A model generated the notes under the pieces. The model was not told the origin of the DNA. It did no database searches and saw only the letters and a program-made list of their open reading frames with translations. From assembly GCF_006439055.1 (NCBI RefSeq), contig NZ_RCZC01000008.1, positions 156,909 through 220,908 on the forward strand: 64,000 bases of DNA, read 5' to 3'. Positions 32,273 to 40,263 of this stretch are shown piece after piece. Each line of letters begins with the position of its first letter. Within the stretch, counting starts at the first letter, position 1. Both the position numbers and the translations under genes were made by a program. This DNA is from Sphingomonas glacialis (GTDB taxonomy: Bacteria > Pseudomonadota > Alphaproteobacteria > Sphingomonadales > Sphingomonadaceae).

Positions 32273-33727
32273 TTAGCGGAACGGCGGCTCGTTGAACGCG
32301 CGCAGTTTGCGGCTGTGGAGCTTCTGCCCCTCGCGGCGCAATTCCTCGCACGCTTCGATGCCGATCCGCATATGCTCGCTGATCGCGCGCTCGTAGAAGC
32401 GGTTGGCCTGGCCGGGCAGCTTCAATTCGCCGTGGAGCGGCTTGTCCGACACGCACAGCAGCGTTCCGTACGGCACGCGGAAGCGATAGCCCTGCGCCGC
32501 GATCGTCGCCGATTCCATGTCGATGCCGACCGCGCGGCTGAGCGAGAAGCGCAGAGCCGAGCGCGAATATTGCAGCTCCCAATTGCGATCGTCGGTGGTG
32601 ACGATCGTGCCAGTGCGCAGCCGCCGCTTGAGCTCGTCGCCCGACTGGCCCGAGATCGTCTCGGCCGCACGCGCGAGCGCGAGCTGCACCTCAGCGATTG
32701 CCGGCACCGGAATTGCGGGCGGCAAGACGTCGTCGAGCACATGGTCGTCGCGCAGATAGGCGTGGGCGAGGACATAGTCGCCGATCCGCTGGCTGGGGCG
32801 CAGGCCCCCGCAATGGCCGATCATCAGCCACGCCTCGGGCCGCAGCACCGCGAGGTGATCGCAGATCGTCTTCGCGTTCGCCGGTCCGACGCCGATATTG
32901 ACGAGCGTGATGCCGGTGCCGTCCGCCGCCATCAGGTGATAGGCCGGCATCTGGTGCCGCCGCCATGCGCTGGTGTCGGCGAGCGCCGCCTCGACATCGT
33001 CGCCCGCGTGCAGCAGCACGCCACCGGCGCCCGACACGCCGGTGTAGCGCGACGGCTTGCCCTCGGCGTCCGGCGCAAGCTGGCTGAATGCCCAGCGGAC
33101 GAACTCGTCGACATAGCGGTGATAGTTGGTGAACAGCACATAGCGCTGGACATGCTCGGGCGGCGTCCCGGTGTAATGCCGCAGTCGCGCGAGCGAAAAG
33201 TCGGTGCGCAACCCGTCGAACAGCGCGAGCGGCCGCGCGCCGTCGCTGACTTCGTAGAGGCCGTCGGCGATCTCGTCGCCGATATGCGCGAGTTCGGTCG
33301 CGGGGAAGTGTCGCGCCAGCTCGACCGCCGAGACCTGGTCGAGGCTCAGCGCGTGGCCGGGATCAATGACGTACGGGAAGGGGATTTCCTGACGCCCCGG
33401 CACGGCTTCGACCGTGACGTCATAATCCTCGATCAGCAGCGTCAGCTGTTCGGTGAGATAGTCCGCGAAGATCGCGGGCTTGGTGACGCTGATCGCGTAA
33501 TCGCCTTCGGTGACGAGACGACCGAACGAGCGCATCGGCGTCGGCCGGTCGCTTCCGCCGCGATAGTGGAGGTGGATCTCGGGATAGGCGAAGCTGCCAT
33601 CGTGGCGGCTGTCGGGCGCCGGACGTTCGCCGGTCGCGAGATAGGCGGTCAGTGCCGCCTGAAGCCGCGCCACCGAGGCGCGATAGAGCCGATCGAGTTC
33701 GGCGACGATATCGGATGCTTGCGTCAT
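32273..33727 (-). CDS. amn: AMP nucleosidase
   Basis: The enzyme hydrolyses AMP to adenine and ribose 5-phosphate. The 484-residue length and two-part layout match Amn: an N-terminal regulatory region (SFAYPEIHLHYRGG, PMRSFGRLVTEGDY) and a C-terminal phosphorylase-like domain (TLVNIGVGPANAKT, MIGHCGGLRPSQRIGDYVLAHAYLRDD, GIDMESATIAAQGYRFRVPYGTLLCVSDKP). It is transcribed alone. Confidence 0.94.
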   Translation of the reverse strand: MTQASDIVAELDRLYRASVARLQAALTAYLATGERPAPDSRHDGSFAYPEIHLHYRGGSDRPTPMRSFGRLVTEGDYAISVTKPAIFADYLTEQLTLLIEDYDVTVEAVPGRQEIPFPYVIDPGHALSLDQVSAVELARHFPATELAHIGDEIADGLYEVSDGARPLALFDGLRTDFSLARLRHYTGTPPEHVQRYVLFTNYHRYVDEFVRWAFSQLAPDAEGKPSRYTGVSGAGGVLLHAGDDVEAALADTSAWRRHQMPAYHLMAADGTGITLVNIGVGPANAKTICDHLAVLRPEAWLMIGHCGGLRPSQRIGDYVLAHAYLRDDHVLDDVLPPAIPVPAIAEVQLALARAAETISGQSGDELKRRLRTGTIVTTDDRNWELQYSRSALRFSLSRAVGIDMESATIAAQGYRFRVPYGTLLCVSDKPLHGELKLPGQANRFYERAISEHMRIGIEACEELRREGQKLHSRKLRAFNEPPFR

Positions 33728-33810
33728 CCCGAAGGGGCTAAACCGGGAACGTTACGCTGGCAAGTCGGCGCCATCCCGAACGATGCCGGGATGGCGCGTA
33801 TCGGCTCGGC

Positions 33811-34086
33811 TCAAGCCTTGTCGGTCTTGGTCTTGCCCGTTGCAGGCTCGTCGTCCTTGGCGAGCAGCTTGCTCGCGCCGAACGCAGCGCCAGCGACCGC
33901 CGCTGCAGCGCCCGCTGCGATACCCGCGGCGGCGAGCGGGTTGGCCTTTACCGCATCGACCGTCGCCGAGAATGCCTCGGACACGGCATCCTTCGCCTGC
34001 TCGAACAGCCCTTCGGCCTGTTCGATGATCGTTTCGGTCGTGCTGGTGTCGGCGGACTTGGTCGAACCGCTGTTGGTGTCGCTCAT
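33811..34086 (-). CDS. Small membrane-anchored hypothetical protein
   Basis: The 91-residue protein has a Ser/Thr-rich N-terminus, an amphipathic helix (TIIEQAEGLFEQAKDAVSEAFSATVDAVKA), a Gly/Ala hydrophobic segment (AAGIAAGAAAAVAGAAFGASKLL) and a charged end. The layout resembles ElaB/YqjD-type membrane-anchored proteins, but no clear family is visible. I chose the ATG at 34086, with GGGCAGTGCC upstream. Confidence 0.6.
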   Translation of the reverse strand: MSDTNSGSTKSADTSTTETIIEQAEGLFEQAKDAVSEAFSATVDAVKANPLAAAGIAAGAAAAVAGAAFGASKLLAKDDEPATGKTKTDKA

Positions 34087-34195
34087 GGCACTGCCCTTTT
34101 CCAATAAATCCAACTCAAGCAACGCCTTGAAACCGGCCAAGTTCCCCGCGCCGCGACAGGGCGGCGCGGGGATCGCTCGGCTGGCCGTGGCGGGC

Positions 34196-34675
34196 TCAGA
34201 TTTCGCTCAGCAGATGCTCGGCCGACGACACTTCGAACGCGCCGGGGGCTTCGACGTTGAGCTGCTCGACGACGCCGTCATTGACCAGCATCGAATAGCG
34301 CTGGCTGCGCTCGCCCATGCCGAATTTCGAGCCGTCGAAGCTAAGGCCGACCGCCTTGGCGAATTCGGCATTGCCGTCGGCGAGCATCACGATGTCGCCG
34401 GCGTCGCTCGCCTTGCCCCATGCGCCCATCACGAAGGCATCGTTGACCGAGGTGAAGGCGATCTCGTCGACGCCCTTGGCCTTGAGTTCGGCGGCCTTGT
34501 CGACGAAGCCGGGGAGGTGGCGCGCCGAGCAGGTCGGCGTGAACGCGCCAGGGACGGCGACCAGGGCGACCTTGCGGCCCTTGAAGAAGTCATCCGAGCT
34601 GATTTGATCGGGGCCATCGGCCGTAGCCTTGGTGAGGGTGACGCTCGGGATACGGTCGCCGACGCTGATCGTCAT
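34196..34675 (-). CDS. Peroxiredoxin, Prx5 type
   Basis: The thiol peroxidase reduces H2O2 and organic hydroperoxides. The peroxidatic Cys is in the hallmark VPGAFTPTCSARHLPGF near residue 49. The rest (IAFTSVNDAFVMGAW, GLGMGERSQRYSM-like end block) matches the Prx5/AhpC-TSA redoxin subgroup, which uses glutathione/glutaredoxin or thioredoxin. The ATG at 34675 with GGAGA upstream gives 159 residues. It is divergent from yqgE. Confidence 0.92.
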   Translation of the reverse strand: MTISVGDRIPSVTLTKATADGPDQISSDDFFKGRKVALVAVPGAFTPTCSARHLPGFVDKAAELKAKGVDEIAFTSVNDAFVMGAWGKASDAGDIVMLADGNAEFAKAVGLSFDGSKFGMGERSQRYSMLVNDGVVEQLNVEAPGAFEVSSAEHLLSEI

Positions 34676-34794
34676 GGGAATCTCTCCTGTTGGGCCGCCC
34701 GGCAAGAAGGGTGCGAGCGGCGTGCCGTACGTCGTATAGGCGTCGGCGGATTTCAAGCGTGGCGAGCCGCGCGCAGGCGGCCTATGTTCGCTGC

Positions 34795-35367
34795 ATGGAC
34801 CAAGCAACCTTCCTCACCGGCCAGTTCCTGCTGGCGATGCCGGGAATCGGCGATACGCGCTTCGATCACGCGGTGATTGCAATGTGCGCGCACGATGCCG
34901 AGGGCGCGCTCGGCATCGGCATCGGCACGACGATTGAAGGACTGGGGCTGCACGCGGTGCTCGAGCAGCTCGAGATCGATCCGGGCGTCGCCCCCGATGC
35001 GCCGGTGAATCTCGGCGGGCCAGTCGAGCCGCGGCGCGGCTTCGTGCTGCACACGCTCGATTGGGCGGGGCAGGATACGGTCGAGGTGGCTGGCGGCGCG
35101 GGCGCGCTGTGGGGGCTGTCGGGGACGATCGACGTGCTGAAAGCGATTGCCGAGGGGCGCGGGCCGTCGCGCTGGCTCGTTGCGCTCGGCTATGCCGGGT
35201 GGGGCGAGGGGCAGCTCGACGGCGAGATGACGCGCCACGGCTGGTTCAACGTCGCGGCGACCCCCGACCTGCTCTACGACATCGCGACCGACGCCCGCTG
35301 GGAGGCCGGCTTCGCCACCGCCGGGATCGATCCGCGCCTGCTGGTGAGCGAAGCCGGACGGGCCTGA
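34795..35367 (+). CDS. yqgE: YqgE/AlgH family protein
   Basis: The 190-residue protein belongs to the YqgE/AlgH family, of unclear biochemical role. It has the family start FLTGQFLLAMPGIGDTRFDHAVIAMCAHDAEGALG, the central GPVEPRRGFVLH segment, and LGYAGWGEGQLDGEM. Unlike many proteobacteria, ruvX does not follow. I chose the ATG at 34795. Confidence 0.92.
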   Translation: MDQATFLTGQFLLAMPGIGDTRFDHAVIAMCAHDAEGALGIGIGTTIEGLGLHAVLEQLEIDPGVAPDAPVNLGGPVEPRRGFVLHTLDWAGQDTVEVAGGAGALWGLSGTIDVLKAIAEGRGPSRWLVALGYAGWGEGQLDGEMTRHGWFNVAATPDLLYDIATDARWEAGFATAGIDPRLLVSEAGRA

Positions 35368-35395
35368 GACGGTTTTCGCGATTCCCGGACAAGAC

Positions 35396-35411
35396 ATAAA
35401 GATATCTTTAT
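35396..35411. promoter_or_regulatory. Perfect 16-bp palindrome upstream of ahcY, candidate SAH/SAM-regulator operator
   Basis: ATAAAGATATCTTTAT is fully self-complementary and lies 62 bases before the ahcY start. From memory, ATAAAGAT-type dyads were proposed for ArsR-family SahR/SamR regulators of methionine-cycle genes in alphaproteobacteria. Being next to adenosylhomocysteinase makes this a natural candidate. Confidence 0.65.
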
Positions 35412-35472
35412 ATTTGATCCGGGGGTGTTTTGCGGGTAGGGGCGGCGGCATCACATAACCGGAGATAGCCCC

Positions 35473-36894
35473 GTGGCCACCGTTCTCGACCGCCCTGCGA
35501 ACGACTATGTCGTCGCCGACATCACGCTTGCCGATTTCGGTCGCAAGGAAATCAACATCGCCGAGACCGAGATGCCCGGCCTGATGGCACTGCGCGAGGA
35601 ATTCGCGGGTTCGCAGCCTTTGAAGGGCGCGCGCATCACCGGTTCGCTCCACATGACGATCCAGACCGCGGTGCTGATCGAGACGCTGACCGCGCTCGGC
35701 GCCGACGTCCGCTGGGCGACGTGCAACATCTTCTCGACGCAGGACCATGCCGCCGCTGCGATCGCCGCGACGGGCGTTCCCGTGTTCGCGATCAAGGGCG
35801 AGAGCCTCGCGGATTATTGGGACTATGTCGGCGACATCTTCAACTGGGGTGCCGATACGGACGGCCAGACCGCCAACATCATCCTCGACGATGGCGGCGA
35901 CGCGACGATGTTCGCACTGTGGGGCGCCAAGCTCGAAGCCGGCCACACGCTAGGCGAGCCCGAGAATGACGAGGAAGTCGAATTCCAGCGCGCGCTCAAG
36001 GCGTTCGTCGCGAAGTATCCCGGTTACCTCACCGAGACCGTCAAGAACCTGAAGGGCGTTTCGGAAGAGACCACCACCGGCGTCCACCGCCTGTACGAGA
36101 TCGCCAAGAAGGGCGAGCTGCCGTTCCCGGCGATCAACGTCAACGACTCGGTGACGAAGTCGAAGTTCGACAACCTTTACGGCTGCAAGGAATCGCTGGT
36201 CGATGCGATCCGTCGCGCCACCGACGTGATGCTCGCCGGCAAGGTCGCCTGCGTCGCCGGCTTCGGTGACGTCGGCAAGGGTTCGGCCCAGTCGCTCCGC
36301 AACGGCGGCGCGCGCGTGATGGTCACCGAAGTCGATCCGATCTGCGCGCTGCAGGCGGCGATGGAGGGCTTCGAAGTCGTGACGATGGAAGAGGCCGTGA
36401 CCCGCGCCGACATTTTCTGCACCGCGACCGGCAATGCCGACGTCATCACCGCCGATCACATGAAGGCGATGAAGCCGATGTCGATCGTCTGCAACATCGG
36501 CCACTTCGACTCGGAGATCCAGATCGCCGCGCTGTCGAACTATGAGTGGGACGAAGTGAAGCCGGGCACCGACCTGGTGAAGTTCCCCGACGGCAAGCAG
36601 ATCATCATCCTCGCCAAGGGCCGCCTGGTGAACCTCGGCTGCGCGACGGGCCATCCCTCGTTCGTGATGTCGGCGTCGTTCACCAACCAGACGCTCGCGC
36701 AGATCGAGCTGTGGACCAAGGGCGAGAACTACAAGAACGAAGTGTACGTCCTGCCGAAGCATCTCGACGAGAAGGTCGCGGCGTTGCACCTCGAAAAGCT
36801 CGGCGTGAAGCTCTCGCAGCTGACCGCGAAGCAGGCTGGCTATATCGGCGTTCCGGTCGAAGGCCCGTTCAAGCCCGACCACTACCGCTACTAA
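35473..36894 (+). CDS. ahcY: Adenosylhomocysteinase
   Basis: AhcY splits S-adenosylhomocysteine into adenosine and homocysteine, keeping methyltransferases active. The 473-residue sequence has RITGSLHMTIQTAVLIETL, NIFSTQDHAAAAIA, the NAD-binding VACVAGFGDVGKGSAQSL, CNIGHFDSEIQ, and the C-terminal FKPDHYRY. The start is GTG at 35473 with GGAGATAG upstream. An insert near residues 150-185 (HTLGEPENDEEVEFQRAL) is normal for this subgroup. Confidence 0.97.
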   Translation: MATVLDRPANDYVVADITLADFGRKEINIAETEMPGLMALREEFAGSQPLKGARITGSLHMTIQTAVLIETLTALGADVRWATCNIFSTQDHAAAAIAATGVPVFAIKGESLADYWDYVGDIFNWGADTDGQTANIILDDGGDATMFALWGAKLEAGHTLGEPENDEEVEFQRALKAFVAKYPGYLTETVKNLKGVSEETTTGVHRLYEIAKKGELPFPAINVNDSVTKSKFDNLYGCKESLVDAIRRATDVMLAGKVACVAGFGDVGKGSAQSLRNGGARVMVTEVDPICALQAAMEGFEVVTMEEAVTRADIFCTATGNADVITADHMKAMKPMSIVCNIGHFDSEIQIAALSNYEWDEVKPGTDLVKFPDGKQIIILAKGRLVNLGCATGHPSFVMSASFTNQTLAQIELWTKGENYKNEVYVLPKHLDEKVAALHLEKLGVKLSQLTAKQAGYIGVPVEGPFKPDHYRY

Positions 36895-36930
36895 GGTCGC
36901 GGCGCCTTCGGGCGCCGCCCCACCAAAAAA

Positions 36931-36962
36931 GCCGCATCCGCGTTACGCGGGTGCGGCTTTTT
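36931..36962. terminator. Bidirectional terminator between ahcY and the lipoprotein gene
   Basis: GCCGCATCCGCG pairs with CGCGGGTGCGGC (one G-U pair), with TTTTT after and AAAAAA before, so it can stop both convergent genes. A second hairpin GGCGCCTTCGGGCGCC lies just upstream at 36901-36916. Confidence 0.92.
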
Positions 36963-37010
36963 CGTGTTCGCATCGCGGCCCGGTCGCGCTCGGCGCGACC
37001 GGGCTGGACA

Positions 37011-37640
37011 TCACTTCGGCGTGACGATGCTCGGCCCGAGATTCGCGATCACCTCATGCGCGTCGAACGCGCGGATGTTGTCCTTGGGCTTTGGACCCTT
37101 GCCGATCACGATCTCGGCATTCGCCTCATATTTGTCGATCGTCGTGACATCGATCCCGCGATCGAAGAACGGGTCGCCGAAATACGGGTCCCAGTTGCGC
37201 CAGCCGAAGCCGCGGCCACGATAGCGCCAGCTCGGGCCCCAATAGCCGCCGCCGAAGCCGCCGCCATAGCCGAACCCGCCATAGCCGCCACCGAAGCCGC
37301 CGCCAAACCCGCCGATGCCAGGCGAGGTATAGGTCCGCGTCTTCTTGTCGACGTCGCGATCGGCGAAGACGAAGTAATCGCCGCCATTTTGCACGGTCAA
37401 CTCGGCGGCGCGATACAGCAGGTATTTTTCGACCGTGTCGCGCGCGGTGTAGCTGTTGCCCGAGAAGCTGACCATGAAGCGGTTCGCCTCGATCTGGCGA
37501 TCGCTATAGCCCGAGCGTTCGAAGCCGCGGCCGACCGCGGGCCGGTAGGTCGATTCGGTCGCGCAGGCGGATGTCAGCAAGGTGACGGCGCCAAGCGCAA
37601 CCGCCAGGGATTTCTTGAGCGTTGGGGAAGCTGTCGGCAT
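37011..37640 (-). CDS. CC0125/CC1285-type lipoprotein, Gly-rich
   Basis: The 209-residue lipoprotein has a lipobox (VTLLTSAC near residue 25). The GRGFERSGYSDRQIEANRFMVSFSGNSYTARDTVEKYLLYRAAELTVQNG domain is shared with Caulobacter CC0125/CC1285-like lipoproteins. A Gly/Tyr/Phe-rich insert follows (GGFGGGFGGGYGGFGYGGGF), then a conserved end (EIVIGKGPKP). It should be an outer-membrane or periplasmic lipoprotein of unknown role. The ATG at 37640 is right for the signal peptide. Confidence 0.8.
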   Translation of the reverse strand: MPTASPTLKKSLAVALGAVTLLTSACATESTYRPAVGRGFERSGYSDRQIEANRFMVSFSGNSYTARDTVEKYLLYRAAELTVQNGGDYFVFADRDVDKKTRTYTSPGIGGFGGGFGGGYGGFGYGGGFGGGYWGPSWRYRGRGFGWRNWDPYFGDPFFDRGIDVTTIDKYEANAEIVIGKGPKPKDNIRAFDAHEVIANLGPSIVTPK

Positions 37641-37935
37641 TTCGATCTCCAGAGGCGGTCCAGTGCGGCGAACCGTGCCGTGCGGGCCATGAAGCGCAGA
37701 ACGATCGAGGTGGCGCAAGGCTCCGGCCAATCTTCTGGTCGCGTGTGCGATAGGGCATCGCACATGAACGCAATCTGACACGGCGATGAAGACAGTCGAA
37801 TCCTTTCGTCGATGCGTCGAACCGTTTTGTCGCAGGTTGAGAAGGTCCGTGGCGGTTCTATCCGCGCGGTACCGTCATGTCATCGAGGACGAAAGCAGGG
37901 CGGGGGCGTCGTGCGGTCGGCTCGGGGGATATGCC

Positions 37936-38526
37936 ATGCGGATTGTGCTTGGGGTTGCGTTGGGATTGGCAGCGGCATCGATGTCGGTTGCAGCGACCGC
38001 GGCGTCGGCCGATCCGCTCGATCCATCGTCCCCCGCTGTGGTCGGTCGGCTGTTACCGGTCGAGACGAAACTCGCACCTGATTTCCGCGTTCGGACCGAT
38101 CTGCTCACCACCTCGGCCAGCGTCAACCCGATCGGCGATCCGAACAGCCCGATGCAGCATCGCTTCGCGAGCTCGATGATCGATTATTATCCGCTCGGCG
38201 GGAGCGGTCTGCGGCTGTCCGCCGGGATGCGTTTCTTCCAGGTCGCCAATTTCCTCAAGGATGCCGAGAAGGCGACCGCCGGGCTGCTCTACAACCCGCG
38301 GCTGCCGGGGAGCGGCAATGCGGTGCGCACCGGCTTCAACCGGCACACGCCGGCCGCGACGGTCGGCTATACCAGCAGCTTCAAGAACGCGCTGGTCGGC
38401 TTCGAGGTCGGCAGCCTGATCGGCAATGCCAATGCCAATTTGCCGCGCGCGATGGACCGGCTGAGCAATCGCGCGCGCGGAGGGATGAACCCGATCGCCA
38501 ATGTGGTGGTCGGCCTGCGTTTCTGA
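37936..38526 (+). CDS. Secreted hypothetical protein, possible small beta-barrel
   Basis: The 196-residue protein has a signal peptide (RIVLGVALGLAAASMSVAATAASA). Its body has alternating hydrophobic/polar strands and aromatic ends (MIDYYPLGGSGLRLSAGMRFFQ, AATVGYTSSFKNALVGFEVGSLIG, NPIANVVVGLRF). The terminal Phe and strand pattern suggest an outer-membrane barrel. A longer frame opens at 37786, but only the ATG at 37936 gives a signal peptide. Confidence 0.65.
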   Translation: MRIVLGVALGLAAASMSVAATAASADPLDPSSPAVVGRLLPVETKLAPDFRVRTDLLTTSASVNPIGDPNSPMQHRFASSMIDYYPLGGSGLRLSAGMRFFQVANFLKDAEKATAGLLYNPRLPGSGNAVRTGFNRHTPAATVGYTSSFKNALVGFEVGSLIGNANANLPRAMDRLSNRARGGMNPIANVVVGLRF

Positions 38527-38558
38527 CGGCCGCCATCGGCCAAGCTGTGGACCCGACG

Positions 38559-39086
38559 ATGAAGACGATCCTGCGCCTTGCCCTAACCGCCTGTGGCGCG
38601 ATCCTTGCGCTCCCGACAGCCGTCCACGCCGGCGGCGTGATGGGCACCGACGCGGCGCTCTGCACATCGGGCAGGGGGCCGGCGATCCAGGTCAACGTAC
38701 AGCACCTCAAGGATCGCCGCGGCCAGCTCAAGCTCGAGCTCTATCCCGCGACCGAAGCCGATTTCATGCGCTCCGACACCGATCTGCTCGCCGAGGGCAA
38801 GGTGTTCCGCCGCGTGACGGTCGATGCGCCGGTGGCCGGGCAGGTCGCGATGTGCATCCGCGTGCCGCATCCGGGGCGCTATGCGCTGCTGTTCCTCCAT
38901 TCGCGGCGCGCGCAGGACAAGTTCGATTTCTGGCAGGACGGCGTCGGCTTGCGCAGCAACACCCGCATCGGCCGTGCGCGGCCCTCTGTAGCGAATGCCG
39001 CGGTCGAGGTCGGTAGCGGCGTCTCGGTGCTCGAAATCGAGACGCAATATCTGCGCGGACTCGGCGGATTCAGCCCTTCTCGATAA
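38559..39086 (+). CDS. DUF2141 family secreted protein
   Basis: The 175-residue protein has a signal peptide (RLALTACGAILALPTAVHAG) and a DUF2141 domain (IQVNVQHLKDRRGQLKLELYP, CIRVPHPGRYALLFLHSRRAQDKFDFWQDGVGLRSN). The family is exported and uncharacterised. It begins 33 bases after the upstream stop, so the two are probably cotranscribed. Confidence 0.75.
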   Translation: MKTILRLALTACGAILALPTAVHAGGVMGTDAALCTSGRGPAIQVNVQHLKDRRGQLKLELYPATEADFMRSDTDLLAEGKVFRRVTVDAPVAGQVAMCIRVPHPGRYALLFLHSRRAQDKFDFWQDGVGLRSNTRIGRARPSVANAAVEVGSGVSVLEIETQYLRGLGGFSPSR

Positions 39087-39148
39087 AAGCGCAATACGGG
39101 CCTTGCGCGTTTGCGAAACCCGCTGCTATAGGCACGCCACTGCAGTGT

Positions 39149-39223
39149 TCCCCGATAGCTCAGCGGTAGAGTAGGTGACTGTTAATCACTTGGTCGTTGG
39201 TTCGAATCCAACTCGGGGAGCCA
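39149..39223 (+). tRNA. tRNA-Asn (GTT)
   Basis: The acceptor stem pairs TCCCCGA with TCGGGGA and is followed by G and an encoded CCA. The anticodon loop CTGTTAA gives GTT. The D arm (GCTCAGCGGTAGAGT) and T arm (TTGGTTCGAATCCAA) are regular. Confidence 0.98.
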
Positions 39224-39273
39224 TTTTCTGCGGGCTCCGGCCCGCGCGCTGCATCAGCGCCGGCTAGCGGACA

Positions 39274-40068
39274 TCAGACCGCAAACTGTTCCATCGTTAT
39301 CCGATCGTCGAGCGCGTGCTCGGGATCGAACAGCAGCGTGAGCTCGCGCGTGCGGTCGATCATGATCTCGACGCGCGCAACGTCGCGGATCTCGCGCTGG
39401 TCGGCGACCGCGCTGACCGGGCGCTTGGCGGGTTCGAGCACACGCAGCGTGATCCGCGCCTTGTCGGGCAGGATCGCCCCACGCCAGCGCCGCGGGCGGA
39501 ACGGGCTGATCGGCGTCAGCGCCAGCATGTTCGAGCCGAGCGGCAGGATCGGACCCTGCGCCGAGAGGTTATAGGCGGTCGAACCGGCGGGCGTGGCGAC
39601 GAGGATGCCGTCGCAGGCGAGCTCGGACAGCACGACGCGGTCGTTGACGGTGACCTCGAGCTTGGCGGTCTGGCGCGTCTCGCGCAGCAGCGACACCTCG
39701 TTGATCGCGGGAAGGGCGAAGCTTTCGCCGGCAACCGTCGTCGCAGTCATTGCGAGCGGTACGACCTTGAACGCCTTGATCCGCTCGAGCCGCGCATCGA
39801 GCCCGTGCGGGCGCCATTCGTTCATCAGGAAGCCGACGGTGCCGAGGTTCATCCCGAACACCGGCACGACGGGCTTACGCCGTTCGAGCATCGCATGGAG
39901 CGTCTGGAGCATGAACCCGTCGCCGCCGAGCGCGACGATCAGCTCGGCGTCCTCGACCGGCACCCAGTCATGCGCGTCGGCGAGCATCGCGGCGGCATCC
40001 TGCGCGGCCTGTGCCGGTGAGGCGACGAGCGCACGGCGAGCCCCTGCCATGTTGGCGGACGGTGTCAT
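39274..40068 (-). CDS. nadK: NAD kinase
   Basis: NadK phosphorylates NAD to NADP. The catalytic GGDGFML motif is near residue 48, followed by VFGMNLGTVGFLMN, the NEVSL and DGILVATPAGSTAYNLSAQGP blocks, and the C-terminal TPISPF region. I chose the ATG at 40068 because AGGA lies upstream; an ATG at 40050 is a close alternative. The 264-residue length is typical. Confidence 0.95.
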   Translation of the reverse strand: MTPSANMAGARRALVASPAQAAQDAAAMLADAHDWVPVEDAELIVALGGDGFMLQTLHAMLERRKPVVPVFGMNLGTVGFLMNEWRPHGLDARLERIKAFKVVPLAMTATTVAGESFALPAINEVSLLRETRQTAKLEVTVNDRVVLSELACDGILVATPAGSTAYNLSAQGPILPLGSNMLALTPISPFRPRRWRGAILPDKARITLRVLEPAKRPVSAVADQREIRDVARVEIMIDRTRELTLLFDPEHALDDRITMEQFAV

Positions 40069-40263
40069 CGCGGGGTCCTGTCGTGGCGTCGGGCGCGTGC
40101 GGGAAGCAACGGCTCGGCGCGGGCCTTGCGGTCGGTACAATCGGCAAGGACGCGCGCGCTGGTCATCTCGCCTGGAGCTAAGCCTTCGGATCGGGCCTCA
40201 CAAGGGCGATTGCAGACGCAACACCCTCTTCTTTAACCGGACACCCGGCATTAGGGTCGTTGC

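Noticed and set aside
35368..35472. SAH riboswitch upstream of ahcY
   Set aside because: The region is only ~105 bases and shows a DNA palindrome rather than the conserved riboswitch core, so a protein operator fits better.
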